NCBI RefSeq assembly: GCF_019970065.1
Contig: NZ_JAHXYH010000001.1
Span: 1,116,001-1,180,000 of the forward strand
Origin: Chryseobacterium sp. OSA05B
GTDB taxonomy: Bacteria; Bacteroidota; Bacteroidia; Flavobacteriales; Weeksellaceae
Length of the DNA: 64,000 nucleotides
Reading direction: 5' to 3'
Shown: in pieces, positions 51,605 through 61,717 of the stretch
How positions within the stretch are numbered: the first letter of the stretch is position 1
How the letters are laid out: each line of letters opens with the position of its first letter
Position numbers and translations under genes: made by a program
Notes under the pieces: generated by a model
The model's database searches: none
Told to the model about the DNA's origin: nothing
The model's input: only the letters and a program-made list of their open reading frames with translations

Positions 51605-54600
51605 TTGCGCAATTTTTTTCTTCTGATCGGTTTATTTTTCATGGGCATATTTTCGGCTCATGCACAAATATTTTCGTGGAAAAATCCGAACGTTCCGCAG
51701 GACAGTATCAAGAAAGACAGTATTCTTGCTGTAAAATTTGAACAGGATATTTTTGCAAAGGATACCCTTGATTTCGTAAGAACCAACAACAAAATAATTG
51801 TAGACGAAGCCGTACTCGCCAAAAATGATAAGAAAAGATTTCTCGGCGAACTGAATTCAAAAGGTTCCATTATCCGTGGAATCACTTTCGGTAACAATCA
51901 GGGGCAGTCTGTACAAAGTTCTATGGACCTGCAGATCTCCGGTCGCCTTTCGAAGGATGTCACTATTTTAGCCAGTATCTCAGATCACAACCTGCCTATT
52001 CAGGCTGATGGCTATACACAAACCCTGGAAGAGTTTGACAAGATTTACATGCAGCTTAATATTAAGGATAAATCCATCCTCAGAGCCGGACATCTTGATC
52101 TTGTGGAAGCCAAAAATTATTTTGCAAAATTCCAGAGACGAAGTATGGGGCTTGAGTTTCAGACGGAGTTTGGAGATGAAAATAAAACGTTTGTAGATAT
52201 TTCTATGGGTGTGGCCCGAAGTGAGTTTCACAGGATCCGATTTCAGGGGGTGGAAGGTAACCAGGGGCCTTACCGACTGACCGGTAAAAACGGTGAACAG
52301 TTCATCACTCTCATTTCCGGGTCTGAGCAGGTATTTATTGACGGTATTTTAATGAAACGTGGGGAAAACCAGGATTATATCATCAACTATAACACGGGAG
52401 AGGTAACATTTACCAGTTTCCGACCTATTTTCCAGCAGAATTTCATCACGATCTCTTATAACTATACGAACAGAAATTATTCAAGATATTTATTTACCGG
52501 AAAAGTTGAGCATCAAAGGGAAAAATTTAAAGTAGGACTGAATTGGTTCATGGAAAATGACAACAAAAATGCTCCTCTTGCCCTCAATCTTTCTAAGGAA
52601 GACGAACAGATTCTCGCAGATGCCGGAAATAACCCAGACTTAATGTATGCTCCATCAGGGGTGGTTACAGCGTACGATGTGAATAAAATCCTTTACAAAC
52701 TGAATTCTGCAGGAAATTTCTATGAATTTTCCACGGATCAGAATGAAACACTTTATCAGGTATCCTTTACTTATTTCGGGGTCAACAAAGGGGATTATAA
52801 AATTACACAGACTACCAATAACGGACGTGTTTTTGAGTATGTAGGAAATAATATGGGAGATTACAAAGCTGTTAGAAAACTTCCTTCGCCTCAGAAATCA
52901 CAGGTATATTCTGTGAATTCCGAATACCTTTTAAAAGAAGGAAAAATAGGCGCCGATTTCTCCCTGAGTAATTATGACCTGAACCTTTTCTCTTCAAAAG
53001 ATGCTGCCCAGAATATGGGGTATGCATGGCGAGTTTTCGGAAATAAAACGTTTACAAAAAGCAAATGGAAAGGAACTCCAAGTTTTGAATACCAGTACAT
53101 CGATAAGCAGTTTCATATTTTAGACCGTATCAATGATGTGGAATTCTCAAGAGACTTTAACTTAGTTCAGGAATTCAGCCAGCGAACTCAGAACAGATTT
53201 ACGTTCAGCTTTTTAAATAAATGGAATAATAAATCCACACTGAACTACAGAATCAATTATCTGGATGAGCAGGATACCTACAAAGGGATAAAAAATGATC
53301 TGGATTTTGGCTGGCTAACCGGAAAGTTCTTCACCAAAGGAAATTTATCTTACCTGAATACGAATGCTACTCTTCAGGACACCAAGTTCATCAGAGGTGG
53401 GGCTTCCACTGAATTTACGGGTAAGAAAGGAAGCTGGGCTTTCGGAGGAAGCATGGAACATAATGAGAAAAAGTATAATGATACACAACTCATGGATGTT
53501 ACCAGTTTCAGCTGGAAAGAGCTTTTTGTACAGAAAAAAATCGGTGACAGTACCCGTACAAAATTACTGGCCAAAGTGTATATGAGGGACAATGACTCTG
53601 TGCGAAACAACAGGCTTGAAAACATGAATAACATTTTGGGGATCATGGCGGAAAGTCAGCTGATTAAAACAGAGAAAACCACTTTAAATGCTTTAGTGCA
53701 CTACCGAAAATTTTTCTATCAAAGCAATGAAGGTGATGTGAGCCGAAATAATGACTTCGTTGTTGGAAATATATTGTATAACCAGCAGTTATTCAGAAAC
53801 GGAATGCGTCTGCAGGCTTTTTATGAACTAGGAAACGGGCAGGAAGCCCAGCGGGAATTCCAATACCTAAAGGTAACGGACGGACAGGGTGTTTATAAAT
53901 GGACCGATTACAACGGAGATGGCATCCAGCAACTCGATGAATTCGAAATTGCGGAATATTCCGACTTAGCACAGTACATCAGGATTTACACCAATTCGGT
54001 ACGCTATATTCCTTCCAATAAAAATAAAATCCAGCTGGCATTATTTGTCAATCCGGCGATTGTTTTCAATTCTGAAAATGGATTTTTAAAACGTTGGAAT
54101 TTTAATGTTTCATTAAATTCACAAAACTCATTCTATAAAAAAGACAAGGTTCTGGTATTGAATCCTTTTGAAAAAAACAGCGACCAAATCCTCAAAAACC
54201 AGAATATTCTAGCTTCGGTACAATTCAATCCAACTGAAAAATCAGGATGGAACGGAAATTACCGTTTCATTACCAACGATAACCTAATCAATGCCAATTT
54301 CAGTAATGAGGAACGTCAGCAAACATCTCACTTCGTGAATGTGGGTTATTGGTTTAATAAGGAATTCAGGGTGGATTGGGAAAATTCTGTCCATGATCTC
54401 AAAAACTCATCCCAGCTTTTTGCCACAAGGGATTACCGTCTGAATAACATGGAAACAAAACCGAAAGCCACCTATAAATTTACAGATGCCATTCAGGCTG
54501 AGCTTTCTTCTGCGTACCGTCAGAAAAAGAGAATAGATGGCGAAGAACTATTAAAGGCTTTTGATATCACCGGGGCCATTCAGTGGGAGCGCAAGAAAAC

Positions 54601-54832
54601 TTCGATCAGGGGTAATTTTTCTTTCATCAACAATAATTTCACAGGAAACAATTTCAGTATTGTAGGAAATCAGATGCTAGATGGTCTTAAGCCCGGGAAA
54701 AACCAGGTTTGGAGTGTATTTATCCAACAGGCGATCAACTCTTTCCTTCAGCTTAATTTAAACTACGAAGGAAGGAATTCCGGAGAGCGAACCATCCATA
54801 TCGGAAGTATGCAGGTGAAAGCGAGTTTCTAA
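51605..54832 (+). CDS. large outer-membrane beta-barrel protein of unknown function
   Basis: This 1075-residue protein starts at TTG 51605 with a signal peptide (MRNFFLLIGLFFMGIFSAHA). The N-terminal region contains TQTLEEFDKIYMQLNIKDKS and FQRRSMGLEFQTEF, then a stretch DYIINYNTGEVTFTSFRPIF that recalls SprA-type repeats, followed by hundreds of residues of alternating strands with aromatic ends, the mark of a large outer-membrane barrel; it ends IGSMQVKASF. I do not assign it to SprA itself, which is about twice as long. Function unknown. Confidence 0.7.
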   Translation: MRNFFLLIGLFFMGIFSAHAQIFSWKNPNVPQDSIKKDSILAVKFEQDIFAKDTLDFVRTNNKIIVDEAVLAKNDKKRFLGELNSKGSIIRGITFGNNQGQSVQSSMDLQISGRLSKDVTILASISDHNLPIQADGYTQTLEEFDKIYMQLNIKDKSILRAGHLDLVEAKNYFAKFQRRSMGLEFQTEFGDENKTFVDISMGVARSEFHRIRFQGVEGNQGPYRLTGKNGEQFITLISGSEQVFIDGILMKRGENQDYIINYNTGEVTFTSFRPIFQQNFITISYNYTNRNYSRYLFTGKVEHQREKFKVGLNWFMENDNKNAPLALNLSKEDEQILADAGNNPDLMYAPSGVVTAYDVNKILYKLNSAGNFYEFSTDQNETLYQVSFTYFGVNKGDYKITQTTNNGRVFEYVGNNMGDYKAVRKLPSPQKSQVYSVNSEYLLKEGKIGADFSLSNYDLNLFSSKDAAQNMGYAWRVFGNKTFTKSKWKGTPSFEYQYIDKQFHILDRINDVEFSRDFNLVQEFSQRTQNRFTFSFLNKWNNKSTLNYRINYLDEQDTYKGIKNDLDFGWLTGKFFTKGNLSYLNTNATLQDTKFIRGGASTEFTGKKGSWAFGGSMEHNEKKYNDTQLMDVTSFSWKELFVQKKIGDSTRTKLLAKVYMRDNDSVRNNRLENMNNILGIMAESQLIKTEKTTLNALVHYRKFFYQSNEGDVSRNNDFVVGNILYNQQLFRNGMRLQAFYELGNGQEAQREFQYLKVTDGQGVYKWTDYNGDGIQQLDEFEIAEYSDLAQYIRIYTNSVRYIPSNKNKIQLALFVNPAIVFNSENGFLKRWNFNVSLNSQNSFYKKDKVLVLNPFEKNSDQILKNQNILASVQFNPTEKSGWNGNYRFITNDNLINANFSNEERQQTSHFVNVGYWFNKEFRVDWENSVHDLKNSSQLFATRDYRLNNMETKPKATYKFTDAIQAELSSAYRQKKRIDGEELLKAFDITGAIQWERKKTSIRGNFSFINNNFTGNNFSIVGNQMLDGLKPGKNQVWSVFIQQAINSFLQLNLNYEGRNSGERTIHIGSMQVKASF

Positions 54833-55089
54833 TTGAGTCGGAGCGTTTTAGGGTATGAGTGTCTGAGAGTGGGAGTTAGTTACTGGTTGCTAGTCCATTT
54901 TTTTCTAAATTACTATAAAAGTCTGATGTCTGCTATCTAAAGTCTAAAATTCACCTTTCACTTGCGAAGCAAAATTCACAATTCACAGTCTTAATAACAT
55001 TTGAACCAAAGCTCAATCGTCTGAAATCTGATATCTCCCCCCTATCTTCACCATAGAAATTATCATATTCCCGGATGTTTATAATTTCG
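54833..55089. repeat. repeat-rich gap before dus
   Basis: Short degenerate repeats (GTCTGATGTCTGCTATC, AAATTCAC/AATTCACAGTC) fill the 270 bp between the barrel gene and dus, of the same sort as those near 19.3 and 61.6 kb. Confidence 0.5.
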
Positions 55090-55097
55090 TAAATTTG
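55090..55097 (+). promoter_or_regulatory. -7 box of dus
   Basis: TAAATTTG, exact TAnnTTTG, 4 bp before the dus ATG; implies a leaderless or nearly leaderless mRNA. Confidence 0.65.
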
Positions 55098-55101
55098 CCG
55101 C

Positions 55102-56097
55102 ATGGTAAAAATAGGCAATATAGAACTGCCGGAATTTCCGCTTTTGCTGGCTCCGATGGAAGATGTAAGTGATCCTCCGTTCAGACGCCTGTGCAAGATG
55201 CATGGGGCAGATCTGATGTATTCAGAATTTATTTCTTCTGAAGGCTTGATTCGTGATGCGATGAAGAGCCGTAAGAAGCTTGATATTTTCGATTACGAAA
55301 GACCGGTCGGAATCCAGATTTTCGGTGGCGATGAGGAAGCAATGGCGATGTCTGCAAGAATTGTAGAGACGGTAAACCCGGATCTGGTAGACATTAATTT
55401 CGGATGTCCTGTAAAAAAAGTAGTATGCAAAGGCGCAGGCGCAGGAGTTCTTAAGGATATTGATCTTATGGTTCGTCTTACCAAAGCCGTTGTAACTTCG
55501 ACTCACCTGCCCGTAACGGTTAAGACCCGTTTGGGATGGGACAGCACGAGCATCAATATCGATGAAGTGGCAGAACGTTTACAGGAAACCGGTATCAAAG
55601 CATTAACGATACATGCCAGAACCCGTGCACAGATGTACAAGGGTGAAGCAGACTGGGAACACATTTCAAGAATTAAGCAAAACCCTAATATTGAGATTCC
55701 TATTTTCGGAAACGGTGATATTGATTCTCCTGAAAAAGCTCTTGAATACAAACAGAAATATGCATGCGACGGAATTATGATCGGCCGTGCAGCGATTGGT
55801 TATCCATGGATTTTTAACGAAATCAAACATTTCTTTGAAACGGGTGAACATCTTCCGGAACCGGTTATTGCAGACCGTCTTTTGGCTGTTCGCCAACATG
55901 CAGAATGGAGTGCAGAATGGAAAGGGGAAAAGCTGGGGCTTATCGAAATGAGACAGCATTACAGCAATTATTTCCGTGGAGTCCCTCATTTCAAAGAATT
56001 CAGAAAAAAATTCCTTGAGGTATATACTTTGGAAGAAATGGATGTTTTAATCAAAGAAACACAGCAATTCTACGAAGAATATCAAGCACAGGTATAA
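55102..56097 (+). CDS. dusB: tRNA-dihydrouridine synthase
   Basis: This 331-residue flavoenzyme reduces uridine to dihydrouridine in tRNA. It has the opening PLLLAPMEDVSDPPFRRLCK, the catalytic-cysteine motif NFGCPVKKVVCKGAGAG, the TVKTRLGW lysine motif and the IHARTRAQMYKGEADW segment. The fold and length fit the DusB/Dus group of Bacteroidota. A bidirectional terminator separates it from deoC. Confidence 0.94.
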   Translation: MVKIGNIELPEFPLLLAPMEDVSDPPFRRLCKMHGADLMYSEFISSEGLIRDAMKSRKKLDIFDYERPVGIQIFGGDEEAMAMSARIVETVNPDLVDINFGCPVKKVVCKGAGAGVLKDIDLMVRLTKAVVTSTHLPVTVKTRLGWDSTSINIDEVAERLQETGIKALTIHARTRAQMYKGEADWEHISRIKQNPNIEIPIFGNGDIDSPEKALEYKQKYACDGIMIGRAAIGYPWIFNEIKHFFETGEHLPEPVIADRLLAVRQHAEWSAEWKGEKLGLIEMRQHYSNYFRGVPHFKEFRKKFLEVYTLEEMDVLIKETQQFYEEYQAQV

Positions 56098-56099
56098 AT

Positions 56100-56132
56100 A
56101 AAAAAACCATCAAAATCTTGATGGTTTTTTTA
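56100..56132. terminator. bidirectional terminator between dus and deoC
   Basis: ACCATCAA/TTGATGGT stem with A-run before and T-run after, between converging genes. Confidence 0.88.
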
Positions 56133-56137
56133 TGTTT

Positions 56138-56881
56138 TTAATAACTTCCTGATGAGGATTCGTTTTTAATCAATGCCAGCGCTGAGGAAGTTCCGATTCT
56201 CTTCACTCCCATGCTGATCATTTTTTCAGCATCTTCAGGGGTTCGTACGCCTCCGGCAGCTTTTACAGGTAGTTTTCCCGCATTATCCAGCATGATTTTA
56301 ATGCCTTCAAATGTTGCTCCGTTAGGTTTTCCACCTTCAGTCTGGTAAAAGCCTGTAGAAGATTTTACAAAAATATTCGGGAGCTCATTTTCAGAGAAAT
56401 TCTCTGCTGCCCAGGTTGAAATATTTTTGGTGATATCTGCGATCTGCTCATCGGTAAGTGCTGCAATTTCAATGATCCATTTAACCACTTTTTTATGCTG
56501 CAATCCGAGCTGAGTACATTGTACAAACTCTTTTTTTACCAGGTCCGAATCTCCTTTGAGATAGGCACTGTAATTAATCACAAAATCCAGTTCATCGGCT
56601 CCGTCCTCAATTGCTTTTGAAGCTTCCGCAAGCTTTTCGTCAATAGAATAGGTTCCTTCATGAAAACCTATTACGGTACCTACCGCAACATTTGAATTTC
56701 TTTCCTGAATATACTTTTTGATATCCTCTACATAATCCGGACGGATCATCACGGCAAAAATACCGTTGTCTATCGCTTCCTGCGCAAGTTCCTTATCTAA
56801 TTGTAATGTTTCTTCGTTTGAGATTCCTGACTGTGCAGGTGTTTTCAAATAAGTTGAATCCAAATATTGGGCAATGTTCAT
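56138..56881 (-). CDS. deoC: deoxyribose-phosphate aldolase
   Basis: This 247-residue enzyme cleaves 2-deoxyribose 5-phosphate to acetaldehyde and glyceraldehyde 3-phosphate. It has the DERA barrel motifs AVGTVIGFHEG, ADELDFVINYSAYLKGD, the Schiff-base region FVKSSTGFY (the catalytic lysine) and KAAGGVRTPEDAEKMISMG. It follows an Lrp-type regulator by 5 bp, in a minus-strand run headed by a predicted nuclease. Confidence 0.94.
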   Translation of the reverse strand: MNIAQYLDSTYLKTPAQSGISNEETLQLDKELAQEAIDNGIFAVMIRPDYVEDIKKYIQERNSNVAVGTVIGFHEGTYSIDEKLAEASKAIEDGADELDFVINYSAYLKGDSDLVKKEFVQCTQLGLQHKKVVKWIIEIAALTDEQIADITKNISTWAAENFSENELPNIFVKSSTGFYQTEGGKPNGATFEGIKIMLDNAGKLPVKAAGGVRTPEDAEKMISMGVKRIGTSSALALIKNESSSGSY

Positions 56882-56886
56882 AATCT

Positions 56887-57357
56887 TTATACTTTCAGTT
56901 GTCTGTAAATACCTTGTTCCAAAGATATGAAAGTTTCTGTTCTTGTCACCCCTTTAAACTTCTGAAGTTTGTTAAGAATCTGCATCAGATGGTCATTGTC
57001 TTTGCAAAGAACTTTTAAGAATATGGTATAGTTCCCGGTGGTATAATGGGCTTCTACTACCTCATTGACATCATGCAGAGACTTTACAACCTCCTGATAA
57101 TGGCTGGGCTGATCTAAAAATACGCCGATATACGAAATTACTTTGTATCCTATTTTTTTAGGATTGAGGAAAGAAATGGAGTTTTCAATAACTCCTGCAT
57201 GCTCCAGTTTTTTGATTCTCTGATGCACTGCCGTAGTGGAAATTCCAACATTCTTAGAGATGTGGGCTAACGATGTTTTAGCGTTATCCATCAGCATGTA
57301 AATGATCTCCTTGTCAATTGAATCTAAATGATAACTTGTGTTGCTTGAATTTTTCAT
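56887..57357 (-). CDS. Lrp/AsnC-family transcriptional regulator
   Basis: This 156-residue protein has the N-terminal winged helix (LDSIDKEIIYMLMDNAKTSL, AHISKNVGISTTAVHQRIKK) and the C-terminal RAM sensor domain (VVEAHYTTGNYTIFLKVLCK). Such proteins bind amino acids or related ligands and control nearby genes. It lies 5 bp before deoC and 18 bp after the nuclease gene. Confidence 0.92.
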   Translation of the reverse strand: MKNSSNTSYHLDSIDKEIIYMLMDNAKTSLAHISKNVGISTTAVHQRIKKLEHAGVIENSISFLNPKKIGYKVISYIGVFLDQPSHYQEVVKSLHDVNEVVEAHYTTGNYTIFLKVLCKDNDHLMQILNKLQKFKGVTRTETFISLEQGIYRQLKV

Positions 57358-57375
57358 TTTCTACTTTTTTATTAT

Positions 57376-58323
57376 TTATGTTTTTGTTTCTTCAAATTGC
57401 ACAAAAACCGGAAAGTGATCGCTGTATCCGCCCAAATACCGTGTACCGGCATAGGTTCGGAAGGGTCGTCCTTCAAAATTTCTTGTCCGGCTGCTTATTT
57501 TTTCAGAATTAAAAATTTGAGCATTCTGAAAGTTCAAAACATCATTGTCAATGAAAGATTTTGACATGATAATCTGATCATAAAGCAGACCTGACTTATA
57601 ATGAAAAGTAGAATAATTTCTTGTAGAGAACAACTCTAGAAAAGGATTTACCAATACCTTCTCATGATCGTTGTCGTAGAGAATTTTTACTAAATTTTCA
57701 TCATCCGGGTTTTCGTTAAAATCACCACACAATATCACATGTTCCTTTTCTTCAAGTACAATCCTCAAGATCCGTGAACGGATCTCATTAAGAATAAAGT
57801 CTCTTTTTGGCTTGTTAACGTCTTTTTCTCGCTTGGAGGGAAGATGGGCGATAAAAACATTAACAACAGTTCCTTTATATTTAATTTTAGAAAATAGTAC
57901 GTCTCTTGTTGTGTCGTAATTTTCTGTGTTTTTTTTATTTATAATTTCAAAGAAGAAAGTAATAGTTTCTGAATCTATAATTTCCACTTTATTTTTATCA
58001 TACAGCAGGGCTACATCCACCTTTCTCTCATCCATAGAATTGTAGTGTACAATCCCGTATTCTGAGTTAAAAGGTTCCATCTCCACCAGATCTTCCAAAA
58101 CTTTCCTTCCGGAAACTTCTGACAACCCGATTAAAAATGGGAGGACACCATTTTCCTCCTTCATCAATTGGAAAACGTATGAAATTTTAAAAAGCTTGTT
58201 CCTATATCTTTGTTCGTCCCAATTTTTCAAGCCCGATCTCGTAGGATCTAATCTGTGGGCTGGTTTGGGATCAGGTAAAAATAAATTTTCGACATTGTAA
58301 AAAGAGAACATCTCCATCTGCAC
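57376..58323 (-). CDS. endonuclease/exonuclease/phosphatase family protein
   Basis: This 315-residue protein has the metal and catalytic motifs of the EEP fold: a glutamate in GLSEVSG, the Asp-Asn pair in LCGDFNENPDDEN, and the terminal histidine motif YSDHFPVFVQF. There is no signal peptide. Substrate (nucleic acid or phosphoester) is unknown. It is first of a three-gene run with the Lrp regulator and deoC. Confidence 0.88.
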   Translation of the reverse strand: MQMEMFSFYNVENLFLPDPKPAHRLDPTRSGLKNWDEQRYRNKLFKISYVFQLMKEENGVLPFLIGLSEVSGRKVLEDLVEMEPFNSEYGIVHYNSMDERKVDVALLYDKNKVEIIDSETITFFFEIINKKNTENYDTTRDVLFSKIKYKGTVVNVFIAHLPSKREKDVNKPKRDFILNEIRSRILRIVLEEKEHVILCGDFNENPDDENLVKILYDNDHEKVLVNPFLELFSTRNYSTFHYKSGLLYDQIIMSKSFIDNDVLNFQNAQIFNSEKISSRTRNFEGRPFRTYAGTRYLGGYSDHFPVFVQFEETKT

Positions 58324-58690
58324 AAATTGCTATCTTAAAATTATCACTTTCTTTTCCGTTGTAAATTTATTATTTTTTTTCAAATTCCGTTAATTTATTT
58401 ATAATATTTTTACATTAATGTTATACAATAAATGTACTTATTGAATAAAAAACATCAACAAGAAAGCTTTTATATGGCTAAATTATTAAGCATTTAAAAT
58501 TATTAGAACAAAAATTAAAATTAAAACAATACATATTTCCCCATTAAATAAGAAAAATAATAACAAATTTTGAAATTAAAATTAATAATTTTCGCTTGTT
58601 TTGATTTTTACATCAATTCTTATTCCGTTTATTTTTAGCTTTTTAAATAAGTGAAAAAAATACTGATTTCAATTATTTCACTTATCATTT
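58324..58690. other. AT-rich intergenic stretch
   Basis: 367 bp of very AT-rich sequence between the divergent-looking nuclease start and trmD stop; both genes are on the minus strand. Weak -7-like boxes occur on the minus strand, but I see no gene, hairpin or repeat that I would defend. Confidence 0.5.
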
Positions 58691-59362
58691 TTAAAGTAAA
58701 TCCGGACGTTTTTCCTGGGTAATTCTTACTGCTTCTTCATGACGCCATTCTTCAATTTTGGCAAAATTGCCGCTTAACAGTATTTTTGGCACCTCTAAAC
58801 CTTTATAAACTTCAGGTCTTGTATAGATAGGAGGTGAAAGAAGATCATCCTGAAAACTGTCCGTAAGCGCACTCTGCTCATCATTCAAAACTCCGGGAAC
58901 CAGTCTTATAATGGAATCCGCAAGAACACATGCCGCCAGTTCTCCTCCGGTAAGCACATAATCCCCGATTGAAATTTCTTTGGTAATGTGAAGATCCCGA
59001 ACTCTCTGATCAATACCTTTGTAATGACCACACAAGAAAATCAGGTTATTTTTTATAGAAAGGGAATTGGCAATTTTCTGGTTCAGGGTAACTCCGTCCG
59101 GTGTAAGATAAATCACTTCGTCGTACGTTCTCTGGGATTTAAGCTCAGAAATGCATTTATCTATAGGTTCTATCATCATCACCATTCCCGCTCCGCCTCC
59201 GTAAGGCTCATCGTCTACCTGTCTTTTCTTATTGATGGCCCAGTCTCTCAGCTGATGAAAGTGAACTTCTACCAAACCTTTATCCACTGCTCTTCTTAAA
59301 ATAGAAGTATGAAACGGACTTTCCATCAATTCAGGAAGTACGCTTATTATGTCAATTCTCAT
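58691..59362 (-). CDS. trmD: tRNA (guanine-N1)-methyltransferase
   Basis: This 223-residue knot-fold enzyme methylates G37 of tRNAs. Its motifs are [13 protein letters not shown], the SAM-binding [26 protein letters not shown] and [12 protein letters not shown], and [15 protein letters not shown]. It overlaps the NADH dehydrogenase gene upstream by 4 bp, so the two are probably co-translated. Confidence 0.96.
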   Translation of the reverse strand: MRIDIISVLPELMESPFHTSILRRAVDKGLVEVHFHQLRDWAINKKRQVDDEPYGGGAGMVMMIEPIDKCISELKSQRTYDEVIYLTPDGVTLNQKIANSLSIKNNLIFLCGHYKGIDQRVRDLHITKEISIGDYVLTGGELAACVLADSIIRLVPGVLNDEQSALTDSFQDDLLSPPIYTRPEVYKGLEVPKILLSGNFAKIEEWRHEEAVRITQEKRPDLL

Positions 59363-60621
59363 TGTAATGTTCCGTTTTTCTTATTCGGTGAAATAATTAA
59401 TCTTAAAGAAGAATCTTTGTTGAAGTAGCTCCACATCCAGTTGAAAAAGACGGCGAGTTTATTTCTCACACTCAGAATCAGCATCAGGTGAAGGAACATC
59501 CAGAAATACCACGCCAGGAATCCCTGGAATTTGATAAACGGAAGATCTACCACTGCTCTGTGCTTCCCAATGGTTGCCAGTGAGCCCTGATCCTTATATT
59601 CGTACTCCGTCCATTCACTTTCATTCTTCTTCAGGAAATTTTTCCCTAAATTTTTTGCTTGATTAATGGCTACGTTCGCTACCTGCGGATGTCCCTGCGG
59701 ATACTTCGGGGTTTCCATATAGGCAATATCCCCGACTGCATAAATATTGTCGTAACCTTTTATTTTATTAAATCGATCTACTATGTATCTGTTTCTTACT
59801 AATTTTTCGTCCGGAAATCCGACTACCACATTTCCCGTAACCCCTGCTGCCCAGATCACATTATTGGACGGGATATCTTTTCCGCTCTTCATGTACACTT
59901 TATTACCATCATAATCCGTAACGATCTCGCCACTTAAGAATGTAACGCCAAGATCCTTAAGATATTTTTCAGACTTTTCCTGAGCCTCGCTGCTCATTAC
60001 AGCGAGTGGTTTTTCGGTAGAACTTACCAGAATGATTTTAAGCTGGTCAAAATTCATGTAGGGATAGTCTCTGGGAAGAATTTCTTTTTTCATTTCCGCA
60101 AAAGCTCCCGCCAGCTCCACACCGGTGGGCCCGCTTCCTACAATAACGATATTCCAGTTACCGTCATCGCTTCTGCTTTTTTCGAGAATCAGCTTTTCGA
60201 AGGTCATCAGTATATGATTTCTGATCCCTATCGCCTCCTGGGTATTTTTCATCCCGAAAGCTCTAGATTCCATGTCTTTATTACCGAAGAAATTCGTTTT
60301 ACAGCCGGTGGCTATGATGAGTTTATCATAGGTAAATTCCGCCTCATCCGTGATCACTCTGTTGTGGGCAGGATCGATCTCTTTTACTTCGGTAAGACGA
60401 AACTGTGTATTTCTGGATTGCTGAAAAATCTTTCTGAAAGGGAAGGAAATATTGGAAGGTTCTATCCTTCCGCATGCAACCTGATAAAAAAGCGGCTGAA
60501 ACATATGATGATTCACCCGGTCCAGAACGATTACTTTTTTGTTCTTGTTATTTAACGTTTTTGCAAGCTGCAGCCCCGCAAATCCTCCTCCTATAATGAT
60601 GATTTTTTCGCGTGTTTCCAT
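59359..60621 (-). CDS. ndh: type II NADH dehydrogenase
   Basis: This protein of about 420 residues oxidises NADH and passes electrons to quinone without pumping protons. Two dinucleotide-binding motifs are visible: [13 protein letters not shown] (about residues 8-20, FAD) and [14 protein letters not shown] (about 159-172, NADH). The C-terminus has a membrane-associating helix ([20 protein letters not shown]). A TTG at 60630 lies inside the -7 box, so ATG 60621 is the start. The stop overlaps trmD by 4 bp. Confidence 0.94.
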   Translation of the reverse strand: METREKIIIIGGGFAGLQLAKTLNNKNKKVIVLDRVNHHMFQPLFYQVACGRIEPSNISFPFRKIFQQSRNTQFRLTEVKEIDPAHNRVITDEAEFTYDKLIIATGCKTNFFGNKDMESRAFGMKNTQEAIGIRNHILMTFEKLILEKSRSDDGNWNIVIVGSGPTGVELAGAFAEMKKEILPRDYPYMNFDQLKIILVSSTEKPLAVMSSEAQEKSEKYLKDLGVTFLSGEIVTDYDGNKVYMKSGKDIPSNNVIWAAGVTGNVVVGFPDEKLVRNRYIVDRFNKIKGYDNIYAVGDIAYMETPKYPQGHPQVANVAINQAKNLGKNFLKKNESEWTEYEYKDQGSLATIGKHRAVVDLPFIKFQGFLAWYFWMFLHLMLILSVRNKLAVFFNWMWSYFNKDSSLRLIISPNKKNGTLQ

Positions 60622-60627
60622 AATACA

Positions 60628-60635
60628 CAAATTTA
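60628..60635 (-). promoter_or_regulatory. -7 box of ndh
   Basis: On the minus strand TAAATTTG ends 6 bp before the ATG at 60621; the mRNA would be leaderless or nearly so. Confidence 0.6.
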
Positions 60636-60669
60636 CTGATTTTATTTAGCATTTAGTAGTGAAAAAAGT

Positions 60670-60677
60670 TAGTTTTG
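60670..60677 (+). promoter_or_regulatory. -7 box of the GH25 lysozyme gene
   Basis: TAGTTTTG, exact TAnnTTTG, 9 bp before the ATG at 60687. An in-frame TTG at 60675 lies inside it and is not a plausible start. Confidence 0.6.
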
Positions 60678-60686
60678 CAAAACTTT

Positions 60687-61550
60687 ATGACACCCAGAAA
60701 GTACACCAAAAAAACTGCCAAAAAGGTACATGAGAACCGTCGGAAGAATTATTTTTTCCGGAGAAAAGTAATATTAGCCGTTTTAATTATTGCTTTAATA
60801 GGGACCGGATTGTATTTGAAGCAGTCTATCAGCTATTATTACGCTTTATACTTTAATAAATTCAGTCATAAAAAACTTCACAACAGCGAAATAGAAACTT
60901 TAAGGATTCAGAAAATCCTGAGCTCCAATCTGGATAAAACTTATGGTTTTGACGTTTCCCATTATCAGAACAGAGAAGATATAAAATGGGACAGTTTAAG
61001 CATCGGAAACAAAACCATTCCGCTTGAATTTGTCGTCATGCGTGCCACCATGGGAAACAGGAATGCAGATAAACATTTTGATGAATTCTGGGTTAAAGCT
61101 CAAAAGCATAATCTCATCCGTGGAGCCTATCATTTTTACAGGGCAGATGAGGATCCTGTCATCCAGGCCAATAATTTTCTGGCGAATGTCAAGCTGGAAA
61201 GCGGCGACCTTCCACCGATTCTGGATATCGAAAAGATTCCGAAAAGAAAAACTAATAAAAAACTGATTGAGGATCTGAAAATATGGTGCAAGATTGTAGA
61301 GGAAACCTACGGTGAGAAACCGATCATCTACACCTACTATCACTATTACAAAGATTTCCTGAAGGGCGAATTCGAGGGCTATCCGCTCTGGCTGGCCAAC
61401 TACAACGATGTCCCGTCTCCTACTCCCAATGATCACTGGGATTTCTGGCAGTTTACGGAAAACGGAATCGTTCATGGCATCAATACCAAAGTAGATCTTG
61501 ATATTTACAACGGAAGTACATGGTCTTTGAAAAGACTGACGCTGGATTAG
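60687..61550 (+). CDS. membrane-anchored GH25 lysozyme-like protein
   Basis: This protein of about 287 residues has a strongly basic N-terminal tail (MTPRKYTKKTAKKVHENRRK), one membrane segment (about residues 27-45) and a GH25 muramidase domain: GFDVSHYQNREDIKWDSL with the conserved Asp, FVVMRATMGNRNADKHF, GAYHFYRADEDP, and ILDIEKI with the catalytic acids, ending HWDFWQFTENGIVHGINTKV. It should cut the glycan strand of peptidoglycan in the periplasm while anchored in the inner membrane. Confidence 0.92.
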   Translation: MTPRKYTKKTAKKVHENRRKNYFFRRKVILAVLIIALIGTGLYLKQSISYYYALYFNKFSHKKLHNSEIETLRIQKILSSNLDKTYGFDVSHYQNREDIKWDSLSIGNKTIPLEFVVMRATMGNRNADKHFDEFWVKAQKHNLIRGAYHFYRADEDPVIQANNFLANVKLESGDLPPILDIEKIPKRKTNKKLIEDLKIWCKIVEETYGEKPIIYTYYHYYKDFLKGEFEGYPLWLANYNDVPSPTPNDHWDFWQFTENGIVHGINTKVDLDIYNGSTWSLKRLTLD

Positions 61551-61717
61551 AAGGAAGAAAGAGGGAAGCTGGATGATGGAAATTTTTGAAGCCCGAACGA
61601 CTACTCTCCCCTAACTTATTTATTTTTAAATCCATTTGATAATTTCATGAAACGTTTAACAGAAGTTAATCGTCTATAATATCTCCCAACCTCCATCTTC
61701 CCTCTCCCATCTTAAAA
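61551..61717. repeat. repeat-rich intergenic element
   Basis: Contains GGAAGAAAGAGGGAAGCTGG at the left and CCTCCATCTTCCCTCTCCCA at the right in opposite orientation, an imperfect inverted arrangement also seen in part near 22.4, 22.5 and 49.2 kb. Confidence 0.55.
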
